From Protopterus annectens (lineage: Eukaryota > Chordata > Ceratodontiformes > Protopteridae), in contig NC_056744.1 in assembly GCF_019279795.1 (NCBI RefSeq), positions 907,013,571-907,077,570 of the forward strand: 64,000 nucleotides of DNA, written 5' to 3'. This document shows positions 23,426 to 35,176 of the stretch, one piece after another. Position 1 is the stretch's first letter. Every line of letters begins with the position of its first letter. The position numbers were made by a program, and so were the translations under genes. The notes below the pieces were generated by a model. The model worked only from the letters and a program-made list of their open reading frames with translations. It did not search any database and was not told the origin of the DNA.

Positions 23426-24258
23426 GAAGCAACTCTTTCCATTTTCCCTTACCAAGCTGTACAACAGAGAGAACCTGTGTTGCCCTTGTTAAAAGGGGGC
23501 TATTAGAATAACTTTTAGTCTTTCCTCCTTGATTTTAGGAGTACTTTGGGGATCAAGGGTATAGGAGGGAAAGTGTAAATAAACAGACTTGTCCAATTCA
23601 AGGAGAAAGTATATACCTATCTTACAAGATTCTGAAGTTGCTTTACTGCAAGATATTGGTCTCAGTTGCCTGTTTTGAGGAAAGGCAAACAGGTCTAATT
23701 CTGGTACAACCAACATTCTGGACAGGTCCTGAAAGACATCTCTATTCAAAATCTATTTAAGAGGGTTTGCGGAGATAAGCTCAGCCTGTCTGCTAACACA
23801 TTTTGTTGTGAGGGAATGTAAGCTGCAGTCGAAGTTATGCCAACCCTTTGTGCTATAATTCAGTCTTGCATTGTGAGCTTGCACAGAAGGTACAAGTGGG
23901 TTCCTCCTATTTGATTATTTACCACATCACAGTGGTAATGTCTATCATAAGCTGAAAGACTGGCACCTTAAGTAAGTGACTAAAAGCCTTCCCTGCCAGA
24001 ATGACAGCTATCATCTCTTTTACAGGTACTTGTTTTTTATTCATTTTTCTGTCTCAAGTCCCCTGAGCTTGGACAGTACCCACTTAGGCCTTCACAGCCT
24101 ATATTCAAGGAACCCATTGTGAGGGTCATAGTGAGCTGGGGAGCTTTGAAAGGCAAACTTTGATTTATATGGCACTGTGCTATCCACCAAAAGATCTGCA
24201 TTCTGATGCAAGGAAGAAAAGGAATGCTAGTGTCCAAGAATTGGGTGTGCTGACACCA

Positions 24259-24602
24259 GTCCCACTATGAGTGGGCAAAAGAGAATGCACTAAGGATCAG
24301 AAACCCTAAACTGCATTCGCCAAAAACATCTTGACAAAACACACAAGTGTTTTTGTAGGGGGGGGCAGCCTCCCACACACCCAGATGTGTATGGGGGTAA
24401 TCTTCCCACACTCCAAAACATATACATACCAACTGTGAGACTGTACTTACTCAAAAAGGGGGAAATTCCCCTCCAAAAGGGAATCACTTCTGCATAACTT
24501 GCCAACAGTGATTTCCAATGCAGGAACTCTGATTGTTGGTGAGTTGAAGCTCGGGCAGTCAAAGCTCAAGAGTTCAAGCTTCAAACACCAGTAGGATGAC
24601 AT
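24259..24602. mobile_element. Unidentified 344-bp insertion with 9-bp duplication
   Basis: The DIRS-E reading is interrupted between WYLRNRWCQ and WCQHTQFLDTS. The word CTGACACCA occurs at 24250-24258 and 24603-24611, so the inserted block is 344 bp. I see no inverted termini, poly-A or B box. It includes a G8 run and the hairpin-like AAGGGGGAAATTCCCCTCC. Family unknown. Confidence 0.55.
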
Positions 24603-24880
24603 CTGACACCACCTGTTTCTTAGGTACCACTGTAGCTTCCTCATGGAGGATGGACCAAGGGCATAATTGGAATACAGGATGTTATGTAACCTAATGCTTG
24701 TTAGGACTCCCTTGCTGACATCTATTCCTGATGTAAAATCTCCATGAAGTAGAGAGTTAATTACGCAACTTTGTCCTCCTGAAGGAAGGCTCTATGATAG
24801 ATGGTATCTAGTCATGCTCCATGGAAAACTAAATTCCTTGAGGGGGTTCAATTTAATTTGTTCATGTTATCTCAACTACT

Positions 24881-27800
24881 GATAGGTGGTACACAACAAA
24901 TGGAACAAATACTTTTTCCAGTAAATACATGCATAGTCTAGTTCTGTTCCCAAACTCTGAACATCAAAATGCCACATACAGCATGACTGAAAGCAAAAGG
25001 CTCCTCTGTACTATAAAGATGAAATGTTATAATCTCTACTTCAGAAATTTTAAAAATAGTCTACAGAAAATGTAAATTATATAGACATGGGCATGTAAAA
25101 TTTCAGTTTTGTAGGAAATAAAGCCCTGTCCCCACTTCATCATACTTGCACATTTCAACTATGAGATGATATAAAGTTAACAGAAAAAGGTGAAAAAAGA
25201 TGGTTTTGTGCAGAAGCCAGCCATTCCTGTCAGCACCAAGATGGTCCTAAAAAGTGAGATTATGTGTACACTGAGATGTAGGGCATGACCCCCCCCCCCC
25301 ATAAGAGTTATCAGGGAGGATTGTCCAAACTGCAAAATCTGTTGGAATACTAAGGAAATGCTAATCTACCTTTACAGTTTACTCTGGATGGAAATGTCAT
25401 ACTCTTCATTTACAGTGTATATTAATACATTTTATAGTTAGAACATTGATTATAAGTGTTGATTCTCTAAGGTATCATGGTACTGTTAGACTTTCTGTGC
25501 TTTGTGTTAATCATTCAGGCTTTAGTTACATAACATTAGGTTTCTAAATGTTAAGTGCAGACAGTTTGTAGTCTAAATGCTGGCAGTCTGGTAATGATAC
25601 AAGTGACTCTGGTGTGTATATGGATCAAATTGTATTGAAATAATCAGTTTCACAATTAAATTAATCAAGTTTTTGCATTTTGTTTATCCTCCAGTATGAC
25701 TTTTGGTCCTCTGCATTCAGTGTAAAAGCATTAAGGATTTTGATGTTCATTCTTCAGATATAAAAACATCTAGTTTATGAAGAGCACTTTGCTATACTTT
25801 TGGCTCTGCAGAAAGTGTAACAAGAAAACTACAGGATGTTTGCACCTTCACAGTTTTGCTTTGATGCCTTAGTTAAGCTTATGCGAGTATGTTCCTTAAC
25901 AGGGACGTTACACTCAGTTGTCAGGACTTTACAGTAACAGTGCTTGAGGTAAAAGAAACATAATTGTTAACTCCAATGCAATTTATTCTGCACTAGGTGA
26001 AATACCCAGATTTTAACTGAATAAATGATTAGAATATGCCTGCGTAATCAGTGCTAAGCAAACTCAATCCTCACTCAGCTTCCACTGTCACGAAGCTCCA
26101 TGGAGTTTCCATTATTTCATGTGTAGTAAGAAAACAATGGAGCAATCTCCTCCTTGTGTTTCAGAAAAAATAAAACTCAGTGAACTTCACACATACACAC
26201 AAAGACACTCTATAAACGTCTATACCAAGTGGTATACAGTTGTAGAAGTGGCATTATCTGAACTAAAATAATGTACACACTAACTTCATCTTGTCTCCTT
26301 GAATTAAATACCAGTACCTTAGATTTGGCTCACCTCTGTTACCAAACGAGAAATGATCTACCCAAAGTTACTGTGAGACCACTTCTGTAACTACACTTCT
26401 CAAGTGTCCCTATTTTGGAGAAACATTCCTATTTTCAGGCCTGATATAGGATGTCCCTATTTTTTTTTAGAGGTATGGCCCTATTTTCAGGTTTGTTTAA
26501 TCCCTTCACACAATTTTCTGAATCCCTCTCATCACATGTGATTTTTAAAACTGTATAGTACACAGAAAAACCATACCACACAACATGACCAGCATACTAG
26601 TGACACCAATATCTTAAAGAAAGAGGGCACACATCTTGTAGTTCCCTTTTCAGAAACAAAAATAAATTACCCTGTGTGGTACAATTTTGTGATACAGTTC
26701 ATTAAAGTCTACAGATTTTCTTTCTCTCTCTTTCTGTGATAATGTTCTTATATTTTTTCCATTATTTTGACACTCTGTTTTGTTTAAATGTGTTTCTGAG
26801 TAGTATACCACATTCATACTGGAAGGAAGAATGCTGAGCTATTTTATTCAAACTGTTTGCTGAGCCGATGTCCAGATATAATTTAGCTGGATGTTCCTAT
26901 TTTTCAAAGGCATTTGTTCTTATTTTCAATGTCTGCATGATGAGTGGTATGTGTGATACTATATACTAAGCTCTGCATTACTGGAAATTGAGTTAGCCAT
27001 TTACCATGTACTGTAATACATTACATCTATACCAGTCATCAACCTGCTGCTGATTTGGCATTGTGCATACGAACAGTACTTTCTATGACATTACTGCTTA
27101 AAATGTCTGTCTATGGCAAGTACAGGGCACTTATTCAACAACACTGACTATCAGGAAGTACATTTCTCATAGGAGCTATTTGTTCAGCATAAAAAGAAAA
27201 AAAAAACAACAAAGAAAAACTAATGCTTCCATTAGTTCATAAAATGTTTTTTCTAGCTCATTAGAAATACTTGTTGAGTACACACCAAAATTGTGTGTGT
27301 TTTACATTTTTTTTTATTTGAAGATCTTCTGCAACCTAAAACTGTCCTTTCTCTCAGGTCGTCTCCAAAGCTTATTACCTACTGTACTTGCATGCAGCGC
27401 GTCTCAAAAGCATTCCTCAGCAAGCATCCACTGAGAATAAAACACACCCAGCTGGAAATTCCTAGTTAACAAATGTAAATAAATATGCTTTGAGCTGTAG
27501 TGTTTTTAAAACAGTTGCAGCTCAGATGTTGTTAGGACCGACTGCAAGACCAGTATGCATAGTACATTGGATTAAACCACAAGTGACAGCTGAGATGGGT
27601 GAGAAAAACATCGACTGACAAAAAATGTATGACCTGATTTTGTGATATGGAGCAGGGCCTTTCTACCAAATAGTATGGCATTTTACAGTACTAGTAAAGC
27701 ACAGATGGAGTTAATTATTACAGCTGTAACAGTGGAAGAAATGTGAATATTGTTAGGCTGGTTATCTTAATTACCAGGGAAATGAAATGCATGATGTGAA

Positions 27801-28120
27801 ATCTACTGGTTTATGTCTTAGAGCTACACTTGAGTAAGGCAATTAATACTACACATTTATTTTGGTATTACACTTAACTGAATTATGCTTTTAATAACAT
27901 TTTTCTGTGACTTTAGATCTCTAAGTCATCAAAGTGTTTGAGTGCTTTCATCTGTGGACCTAAACTTTCCACATGCAGCCAGTCAATCAAAAGTTATGTA
28001 TAACAAGACATAAATGATGTTAATAGGTGATAATAATAAAACCATGACACATGCAAAACCCAACAGCCATTCTTCCCATTCCTGGAGAGTCACAGATGCT
28101 CTTACCAATTTTTGGATGGT
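24881..28120. other. About 3.2 kb of non-coding DNA, no gene seen
   Basis: Only short chance ORFs. Features noted are a C11 run near 25291, an array of CCTATTTT words at 26400-26930 and an A-rich patch near 27190-27215. It may be host intronic or intergenic sequence. Confidence 0.4.
26400..26935 (+). repeat. Spaced CCTATTTT-word repeat
   Basis: The words CCCTATTTTGGAG, TTCCTATTTTCAGG, TCCCTATTTTTTTT and GCCCTATTTTCAGG follow each other at 25-45 bp spacing at 26405-26492. Two more (TTCCTATTTTTC, TTCTTATTTTCA) lie at 26895-26930 after about 400 bp of other sequence. It looks like a decayed repeat split by an insertion. Family not recognised. Confidence 0.45.
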
Positions 28121-28137
28121 ACAATGTAAAACTAACT

Positions 28138-28372
28138 ACGTGGTAGTGGTGCTGCGGTAGCGTTGTCGCCTCACAGCAAGACGTTGTCCCGTTCGATTCT
28201 CAGCTAGAGCGTCTTCTGTGTGGAGACATGCGTGAATGGGCATCCCTTCATTGAAGGTTGTGCGTCAGGGCTGGTAACTCAGCACGTAAAAATCCACTAC
28301 CAAACGTTAGCGGACCGGAGTTCCGCTGTGGCGACCCCTAACCGGGATAAGCCAAAAGACACAACAACAATA
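28138..28372 (+). mobile_element. Full-length tRNA-derived SINE with 17-bp target duplication
   Basis: Flanked by ACAATGTAAAACTAACT at 28121-28137 and 28373-28389. The head reads GTGGTGCTGCGGTAGCGTTG, CGCCTCACAGCAAGACG, with B box CCGTTCGATTCTC. The body has GTGTGGAGACATGCGTGAAT. The tail reads GTGGCGACCCCTAACCGGGA, TAAGCCAAAAGACACAACAA. The perfect long duplication shows target-primed insertion. It is the best-preserved copy of the family in the window. Confidence 0.9.
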
Positions 28373-28389
28373 ACAATGTAAAACTAACT

Positions 28390-30119
28390 GCAGCTTAAGA
28401 AGTAAATGCTAACAATGGTGTTAACTTTATAGAAAAAAATTGAACCTTTTATGGATGTCGGATGCCACTTCATGTGCTTCTTGGATGACAGCTGCAAGCA
28501 ACAAAGCTAACAGTTCTCAATGTAGGATGCTGTACCAACGAAGTTATCAGAAACCATGAAGACCATTTTAGCACTACCTTTTTATATGGTTGCAAAACAT
28601 CTTCATCTCATTACATGGCACCAGCAAGTAGACAATTTTATCTTCAAGCAACACAGTACTCAACCATATGAGATAAGACGTCCTTACATACAACTAAGGT
28701 GCATGCTTGAACTGTAATCACAAAATACTTGCCACCTATAACTGGCTACCCATATGTGTATGAACATACTAAGATAAAGCTGGTAAGCTTCTTTGACAGT
28801 AAAAACGGATAAACCTACCATGCTTGTGACTTTACATTTGCAAAAATTGCTTAGCTAAAAGTACCAAGTAGCAACACACACAAGGATTTAAGGAAATGTG
28901 CGGTGTCTGCTATAAATTCCTTAGACGCTAATTATTTATGACTCTGAGTAGGTAACTTAATATCCAGATGCTTAGTTGTTTCTTGAGACCATAAATAATG
29001 TAGGTGTTATAAAAGATTCATAATTACAAAACCATATCATTCACTTTCTACATTAGCTCAAGCAAAAGAAGTAACACCAGACCCAATGTGTGGAAGAGAC
29101 AATTTCCATCAATTTCAAAAGCAAAAAAAAAAGTATGAATTCACCGGTATGATGTGATCTTGGCAACACATTAGTGAGTAATGTGGAACTTAACCCATGG
29201 AAGCTTTTTGAAAAATAATGTAGATTTCTTTAGAATCCAGAGAGCAAACAAGAACGTCAAAATATGGAATGACAATCTGACATAATCATACCATTAAAAT
29301 GTAAACACAAAGAAACAAACATAGCCAACTGCAGATGCACGAAAAAGGCTACTTTTAGTAACAGCACAAAAACTTCCCTTGTGCCTGAGCTATGCCTCCT
29401 TGTACCCCCTTCTTAATATAATCAACTCTGAGGCTGTGCACCCCAGGAATAGAAGATATCCCATCAGACTTGACGTCAGAGCAGAGGATGCTTTTTCTTT
29501 AATCAAATTCAAACACAACCATACACAAGTCCAAAAAAGATGTAACTCGTTTATTTTGCATTTAAGACACTAATCATACTCGCATATGTATAAAACATTC
29601 AATAAACTTTCTGTGAAAATAGATTTGGTGACCAATAAAATACATCAAAATGAATTTTATAGGATACCCCAATAATCTTAACACCAAATGCAATCACAGC
29701 AAAAAAGTTTACCCCCATTTCCTATGCCTCAGTGTCTAAAATCCTTCTTCTGAAGTTATGGGCACTATATGAAGAGTGTCGGCCCAGAAACAAACTTGAG
29801 TTCCGTTACTGAAGCAGGTACAGTGAGAGCTGCAGCAAGCTCCTCTGGCAAAAAACAAAAACAAACTTCAAGGAGAATCTCTTCCTTTTTTTTTTCATTC
29901 CTCCTTTTATTGTTCTTTGGAGCTAGGGAAAGATTAGTCAAGTATGCACTTCATCAGTTGTAGTATGACATATTCTGATGTTCATATTGGACATGTACGG
30001 AGTAGTGACTCACTCTTGACTATTGCACATTCAGGAAGTAATAGCATAAGAAATCAGGCTAACTGTATCAGTTATTGAAACAATTTGCCAGAGTGATTAT
30101 GACAGCTTATACTTCATAG
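28390..30119. other. Non-coding DNA, no gene seen
   Basis: About 1.7 kb, A/T-rich, only short chance ORFs. Nothing recognised. Confidence 0.4.
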
Positions 30120-32235
30120 CAAGTGGCATACTGATCTAATCATTCACTGTCATGCCTGGCACTCAGGTTCAGCAGCCTTACAGATAGAGGGAAGAAGCTC
30201 TTGTTCAGTGCAGATGTTTTACAGTGTAAGCTGTGATACCTCCTGCCCGAGGAAAGGCGGCAGAGTGAGTGGGATCGCTGATTATCTTCCTAGCCATTCC
30301 CACACACCAAGTCTTATGTAGATCATCCACGGATGGGAGTGAGGAACCAATGACTTTTTCTGCTGTCCTCACTACCTTCAGGAAAGCCTTGCGGTCAGAT
30401 GCTTTGCAGTTACCATACCAAACTATGATGTTATTTGAGGATGGACTGAGATAGGTTTGCTTTCCTGTTTCCATAGGAAGTGCAGACATTGTTGTGCCTT
30501 CTTCACTGTATGGCTAATATGTGTTGACCAGGATAGGTCATCTGAAACGTGCACCCCCAGAAACTTGGTGTTTTTGATTCTTTCCACTGTCATCCCCTTA
30601 AATGTCCAGAGGCTGATGTATCTCCAGAGTCCTTCTGACCTCCACTATTAATTCTTTGGTCTTGCTTACATTTAATGCCAGATTGTTGCTGTCGCACCAG
30701 CCTATCAAATGCTCCACTTCATCCCTGTTGGCTGTTTCCTCACCATTTCTGACAAGACCTACGACAGTGTTATCATCTGCAAACTTGATGATTTTGTTGG
30801 ATTCATGCTTGGTCATGCAGTCATGTGTCAACAAGCAGAGGACTCAAGATGCAGCCCCGAGGGACATCTGTGCTCAGTGTAATACTGATTGAACTGTTAT
30901 TTCCCCCACATACTTTTTTGGGGTCTTTTGATGAGAAAGTCCAGTATCCAGTTACACAGGGGGGTGTTGATGCCCAGCTGGATCAGCTTTGATATCAGAT
31001 TCTGGGGGATAACTGTTTTAAAGGCATAACTAAAATCAGTGAACAGCATTCTGACGTAGCAATTCTTGTTCTCTAGATGTGCCAAGGATTCATGAAGTGC
31101 TTTAGCTCTTGCATCAGCTGTGCAGCGGTTACATCTATAAGCAAACTGTAAATTATCCAGTGTTGCAGGTAGACTTGAAGAGATATGGTTCTTGATCAAC
31201 CACTCAAAACACTTTATTACTTTTGATGTAACAGCAACTGGCTGGTAATCATTTACGCTTGTCGATTGGGATTTTTTGGGCAAGGGAATAACTGTCATAT
31301 TTTTGAAGCAACTGGGTACAATGGCTAGTTGCAGAGATGTGTTGAATATATCTGTTAGTACAGTGGACAGTTGGGTAGCACGGTCTCTTAGACCCCTTCC
31401 CATAATATTATCAGGACCAGCTGCTTTTCTTGGGTTTACTCGCCTCAGAGTCTTCAGAGCATCAGACGTTCTTAGACATAGCACCTTTTCACCCTGTTCG
31501 ACAGAGAGCTTATTTGGCACAGTGTTGTTGTCCATATCAAATCTGCTGAAGTAGGTGCTTGGTTTGTTTAGAAATTCTACTTTGTCATCACATGGGGAGG
31601 ATGCAGGCCTGTAGTCAGTTATGGCTTAAATGCCTTGCCAGATATGTCTGGAGTCCCTTTGGTCAGAGAAGTGTCCCTGAACTTTACACCTGTAGGTCCT
31701 CTTAGCTTCCTTTATACCTCTACTTAGATTTGCTCTGGCCACTATTAGGGCATCCTTGTTTTTTTATTTAAATGCATTTCGTGCCTTTAGGTGCCCATAT
31801 ATTTCACCAGATAGCCAGGGTTTCTGATTAGCGGGCATAGTGATACATTTGACGACTGTTATGTCAACAACACATTTTGAAATATAGGCCATTACAGATT
31901 CCATATACTCCGCGGGGTCAATATGGTGGTTCTTTACAGCAGCATCTCTAAACACTGACCAGTTTGTACATTCTAAGCAGTCCCGTAGTGTCAAGACTGC
32001 TCCTCAGTCCATATCCATACTTGTATGGTTGTAGGTTTGCCCCTTTTCGGCAGTGGTGTGTATGCAGGAAGCAGCATGATGGCCAGATGGTCTGAGCTGC
32101 CCAGATATGGATAAGGTACTGCTTTGTAGGCCAGTTTTACATTTGTGTACACCTTATCCAGAGTGTTCAACTCCTTGTTGCAAAGTTCACGTTACTGTTC
32201 ATGTTCTCTTGTTGCAAAGTTCACGTTTAAAAAGG
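30120..32235 (-). pseudogene. L2/Rex1-like LINE: end of endonuclease, RT and C-terminus
   Basis: 5'-truncated minus-strand element. At about 32040-32160 the endonuclease end reads LGSSDHLAIMLLPAYTPL. A linker follows at 31764-31994 (CVVDITVVKCITMPANQKPW). RT is at 30897-31535: RKAAGPDNIMGRGLRDRA, PSCFKNMTVIPLPKKSQS, LFTDFSYAFKTVIPQNL (motif A; Tyr where most have Ser). At 30598-30834 comes IIKFADDNTVVGLVRNG (motif C), NNLALNVSKTKELIVEVRR, and at 30205-30489 the C-terminal VWYGNCKASDRKAFLKVVRT. These words match the fish/amphibian LINE group usually filed under L2 or Rex1. A stop and indels between the open pieces disable it. A short direct repeat, TTGTTGCAAAGTTCACGT, is doubled near its 5' edge (about 32175-32229). 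Confidence 0.85.
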
Positions 32236-32392
32236 AGATGCACTGGATAGAACAGGAAAAAGTGGGATGGGAAAACAGCAGAGAGAGGTTAAGATGAATA
32301 GAACTGATGAATCAAATGCTCCTCTGAACAGCAGAGACAGGCAAAGGAGAAAGGATCCGATGAGTAAAATGCTCCGCTGAAAGTAGAGTTGT
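32236..32392. other. Short spacer between LINE and DIRS-F
   Basis: No feature recognised. Confidence 0.4.
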
Positions 32393-34697
32393 GTAAGATC
32401 TTACTGTAATAGTAGATGCCCTGCTCTGTTGAGGATAGCCAAATGTTTGGCCAACATACCAAAGCCTTTATGTCTTCCAGGTGTCCAAGGCATAGGGTAC
32501 ATATGTGACATACCAGCTCCTAATCTTCAGAACTAAATTCCCCCACAAAAAGCAGAGCAACCCAAGAGGAAAGCAGCAACATGTACATCCAGGAAGGGAA
32601 GAAGAAAAGTAAGGAAGACCTCTTGGCCAGAAGGATGGCAACAGAAAGCAACAGGAGGAAGGAGGGAGGAATTGAATATTGCAACAGTGAGAAGTATGAC
32701 ATCTACTGTTATGATTGAGATCTTACAACCTTCCTTATTACTGTTGCAGTATTATTTCCAGCTGGGAGAGTACAAAAGCTACTGGAGAGGATAGGAGGAG
32801 GAAGCCACAGAAAAGCCCTCCAAAAACGTATGAAGGATGGTTCTGGCCCTAGACATAACATCCAACTTGTAATGTTTAAAGTGTATACAGATGAACATTT
32901 TGCAGCTTGCAAAACTGATCCAGTATTCAGATCCTTGAAAAAACACCAGAAGAGGCAACACCCTAAAAAAAGAGGCAACCATCCTTTAAAAATAAATAAA
33001 TAAATAAATAAATAAGAGGCAACCTCCCTGGTAGAATGAGCCTGAACAGAAGAAGACAGCTTCTTGCCATGAAAGGAATAACAAAAAGAAATGGCCTTAA
33101 AGATGCAGCAGGAGATGGCTTGCTTAGAAACGGCCAACCCCAAATTCCTGGAATGAAAAGCAACAAAAAGTTGCTGTGATTTCTTGATATATCTTGTTTT
33201 GTCTAGGTAATTCTTGATCTGTTTATATAAAACCAAGATGTGAAGAATCGTCTCAATAGCATTCTGTGGAGAGGGGAAAAAGAATGAAGATGAATTATTT
33301 GACTCAAGGATAACTCATTAACCATCTTGGGCATAAAGGAAGGATTGGTTCAAAGACGGAACCAATCCCTGTGGAAAAGCAAAAAATTTGTAACTGCCAT
33401 GAGGACCTGAAGCTCTCTTTGCAGAAGTAACAGCCATCAGCAGTGCAGTCTTCCAAGTACAGTGCAGCAAAGACGAGAAAACTGCAAGCTCAAAGGGAAA
33501 CTGAAAAGCTGAATAACAGACTTTCTAGTGGGCCTTTCAAAAATTAAGGACAGATAAGCAGAAATGGCTTACAATTGAGCTTTAACAGATTAATATGCCA
33601 GACCAGAAATGAACAACTCACAAAATATGGAAGGATCACAGGGATACCCACAGAAAAAGGGGTCAAAGTAAAGAAAAAGAGCACTAAATCAGAAAGATGA
33701 GATTCTGGTTATGGAATCAAAGGTAGCCATATAGGATTTTCTGGTAGTGGGTTTTTTGGCCTCCTGCAAAACCCAAAACAATGTCCTCAGAAAACTGGCC
33801 TCTAAGAGGAATCAAAACCCTGTCACTCTAAGGGTCAACTGAAGAGTGGGCAAGTGAGGTTGAATAAGAAATTCCTTGTCCTGTGTGAGAAAATCCATCT
33901 TGTGAGTTAACTTGTGTTGACTATCCCTGGCCAGATAAAATAGAAGGGGGGAAAAGTGCTATCTGGGCCAAGAAGGAGTCACCAGCAAGATTCTGGGTCT
34001 GTCCCACAGGATCTTGTGCATGACTTTTAGAAGTAGAGAAGGAGTGGGATAGACATACAGAATCATTCCCTTCCAGGAAAAAATGGTATCCATTCCCCAA
34101 GCCATAATACTCAGCACTCTGGAACAAAACTAGAGAAGTTGTCTGTTCAGAGGGGAGGCAAAGAGATCTACTTCAGGAGTGACCCACTGATATACAATGC
34201 CCAGTGACACTTCCCTGTGAAGCATCCACTAATGAGGATTGCCTTACACCTGTTCAAAGTGTCTGCCACAAGACTGTGCTCTGAGAAGATGTAAACCACC
34301 TGAAGAAGCAACTGATAGAGGACTGCAAAATCCCAAGCCTGAAGAGCCAGCCTGCAAAGAAGGTAAGACTTTGTGCCCTATTAGTTTTTGATATGCCACG
34401 TGACTGTGGTACTGTCTGTGAAAATCTTTAGAGTACCTGGAACCAAAAGGGAGTAGAATGCATGAAGATCCAGAATCAGAGCTCTCAACTCCTCGATGTT
34501 GATAATGCTCTGCTACTTCATTCAGGAGACAAAAATCATTGGACTACGAGGTTATTGGAGGAGGCTTCCCAACCCTCATCATAAGCATCTGTATACAGCT
34601 CCTGAGTAGGAAGAGGAACCTGAAAACAGACCTAGAGTCAGATAAATCTGATGAATCTAGCAGTGAAACCTGAGCTTGACATAATGTAAAAGAAAAA
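32393..34697 (-). mobile_element. DIRS-F, left part (end, YR, RNase H), split by DIRS-B
   Basis: The left terminus GTAAGATCTTACTGTAATAG at 32393 is matched by an internal complementary region at about 32674-32750 (CATCTACTGTTATGATTGAG, ATCTTAC, then the other end). YR remnants at 32709-33236 read MVLYKQIKNYLDKTRYIKKS and KQAISCCIFKAISFCYSFHG. RNase H is recognised near 34556-34600 (ELYTDAYDEGWEA, equivalent to TDASDLGWGAH of DIRS-A). The coding order continues at 40173 on the far side of DIRS-B. A (TAAA)n tract lies inside the YR at about 32988-33015. Confidence 0.8.
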
Positions 34698-34742
34698 AGT
34701 ACAGTTTTGTACCTACCATAAATGTAGATGTTCGAGGATCTA

Positions 34743-34899
34743 CATTGCTGCACTCATAACCTGTGGGTAGTCCGCTGTCCTCGATCGGCCCGAATACCAA
34801 AGAGCTGGGCTGGCGTAGGTCATTGTCACCTAGAGCTGACGTCAGTACGTCGTAGTACATAAGCGCATGACCGACGCCATATCCTCAGTCTTTCTTGCC
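34743..34899 (+). repeat. DIRS-B left inverted terminal repeat
   Basis: 157 bp, inverted partner of 40001-40157. Landmarks are CATTGCTGCA, CATAACCTGTGGGTAGTCCG, TGACGTCAGTACGTCG and CTCAGTCTTTCTTGCC. Confidence 0.9.
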
Positions 34900-35041
34900 C
34901 CAGATGTCAGAAGGCCTAAGAATGAAAGAAGGCCAGAGCCAAAATAGTAAACGCCCAACAACTACCAGTGTGGAAATAAAGATAATCCTAAAAAAACACA
35001 GCAACCACAAACTATAGAGGGGAAGGAGGGAGGGATAATTG

Positions 35042-35142
35042 GACTGCAGCAATGTAGATCCTCGAACATCTACATTTATGGTAGGTACAAAACTGTACTA
35101 TGTTCTTCGTCTCACATTGCTGCAGTCATAACCTGTGGGTAG
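35042..35142 (+). repeat. DIRS-B internal complementary region
   Basis: Complement of the left end (35042-35099) joined at 35099/35100 to the complement of the right end (35100-35142). The joint reads CTGTACT|ATGTTCTTC. Confidence 0.92.
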
Positions 35143-35176
35143 AATCCCAAAGCAAAGGAAAAGGGAGGCTGGCAAA

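Larger units (their letters stand above)
22190..24880 (-). mobile_element. DIRS-E: old DIRS fragment (YR to RT)
   Basis: A probable internal complementary region lies at about 22198-22300 (CTGCAACAGTGAAGCTATAT, GAACATCTACATTTTGGGG, then CTGCTGTAGTCCT), resembling that of DIRS-C. The YR C-terminus reads SKARTGFASSLMQDL at 22334-22400. The methyltransferase-like part at 23489-23749 reads ELDLFAFPQNRQL and KIKEERLKVILIAPF. RNase H-side sequence is at 24037-24237 (FLPCIRMQIFWWIAQCHIN), and the RT end reads MRKLQWYLRNRW near 24600-24644. Gag and most of the RT are missing or unrecognisable. An unrelated insertion splits it at 24259-24602. Confidence 0.75.
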
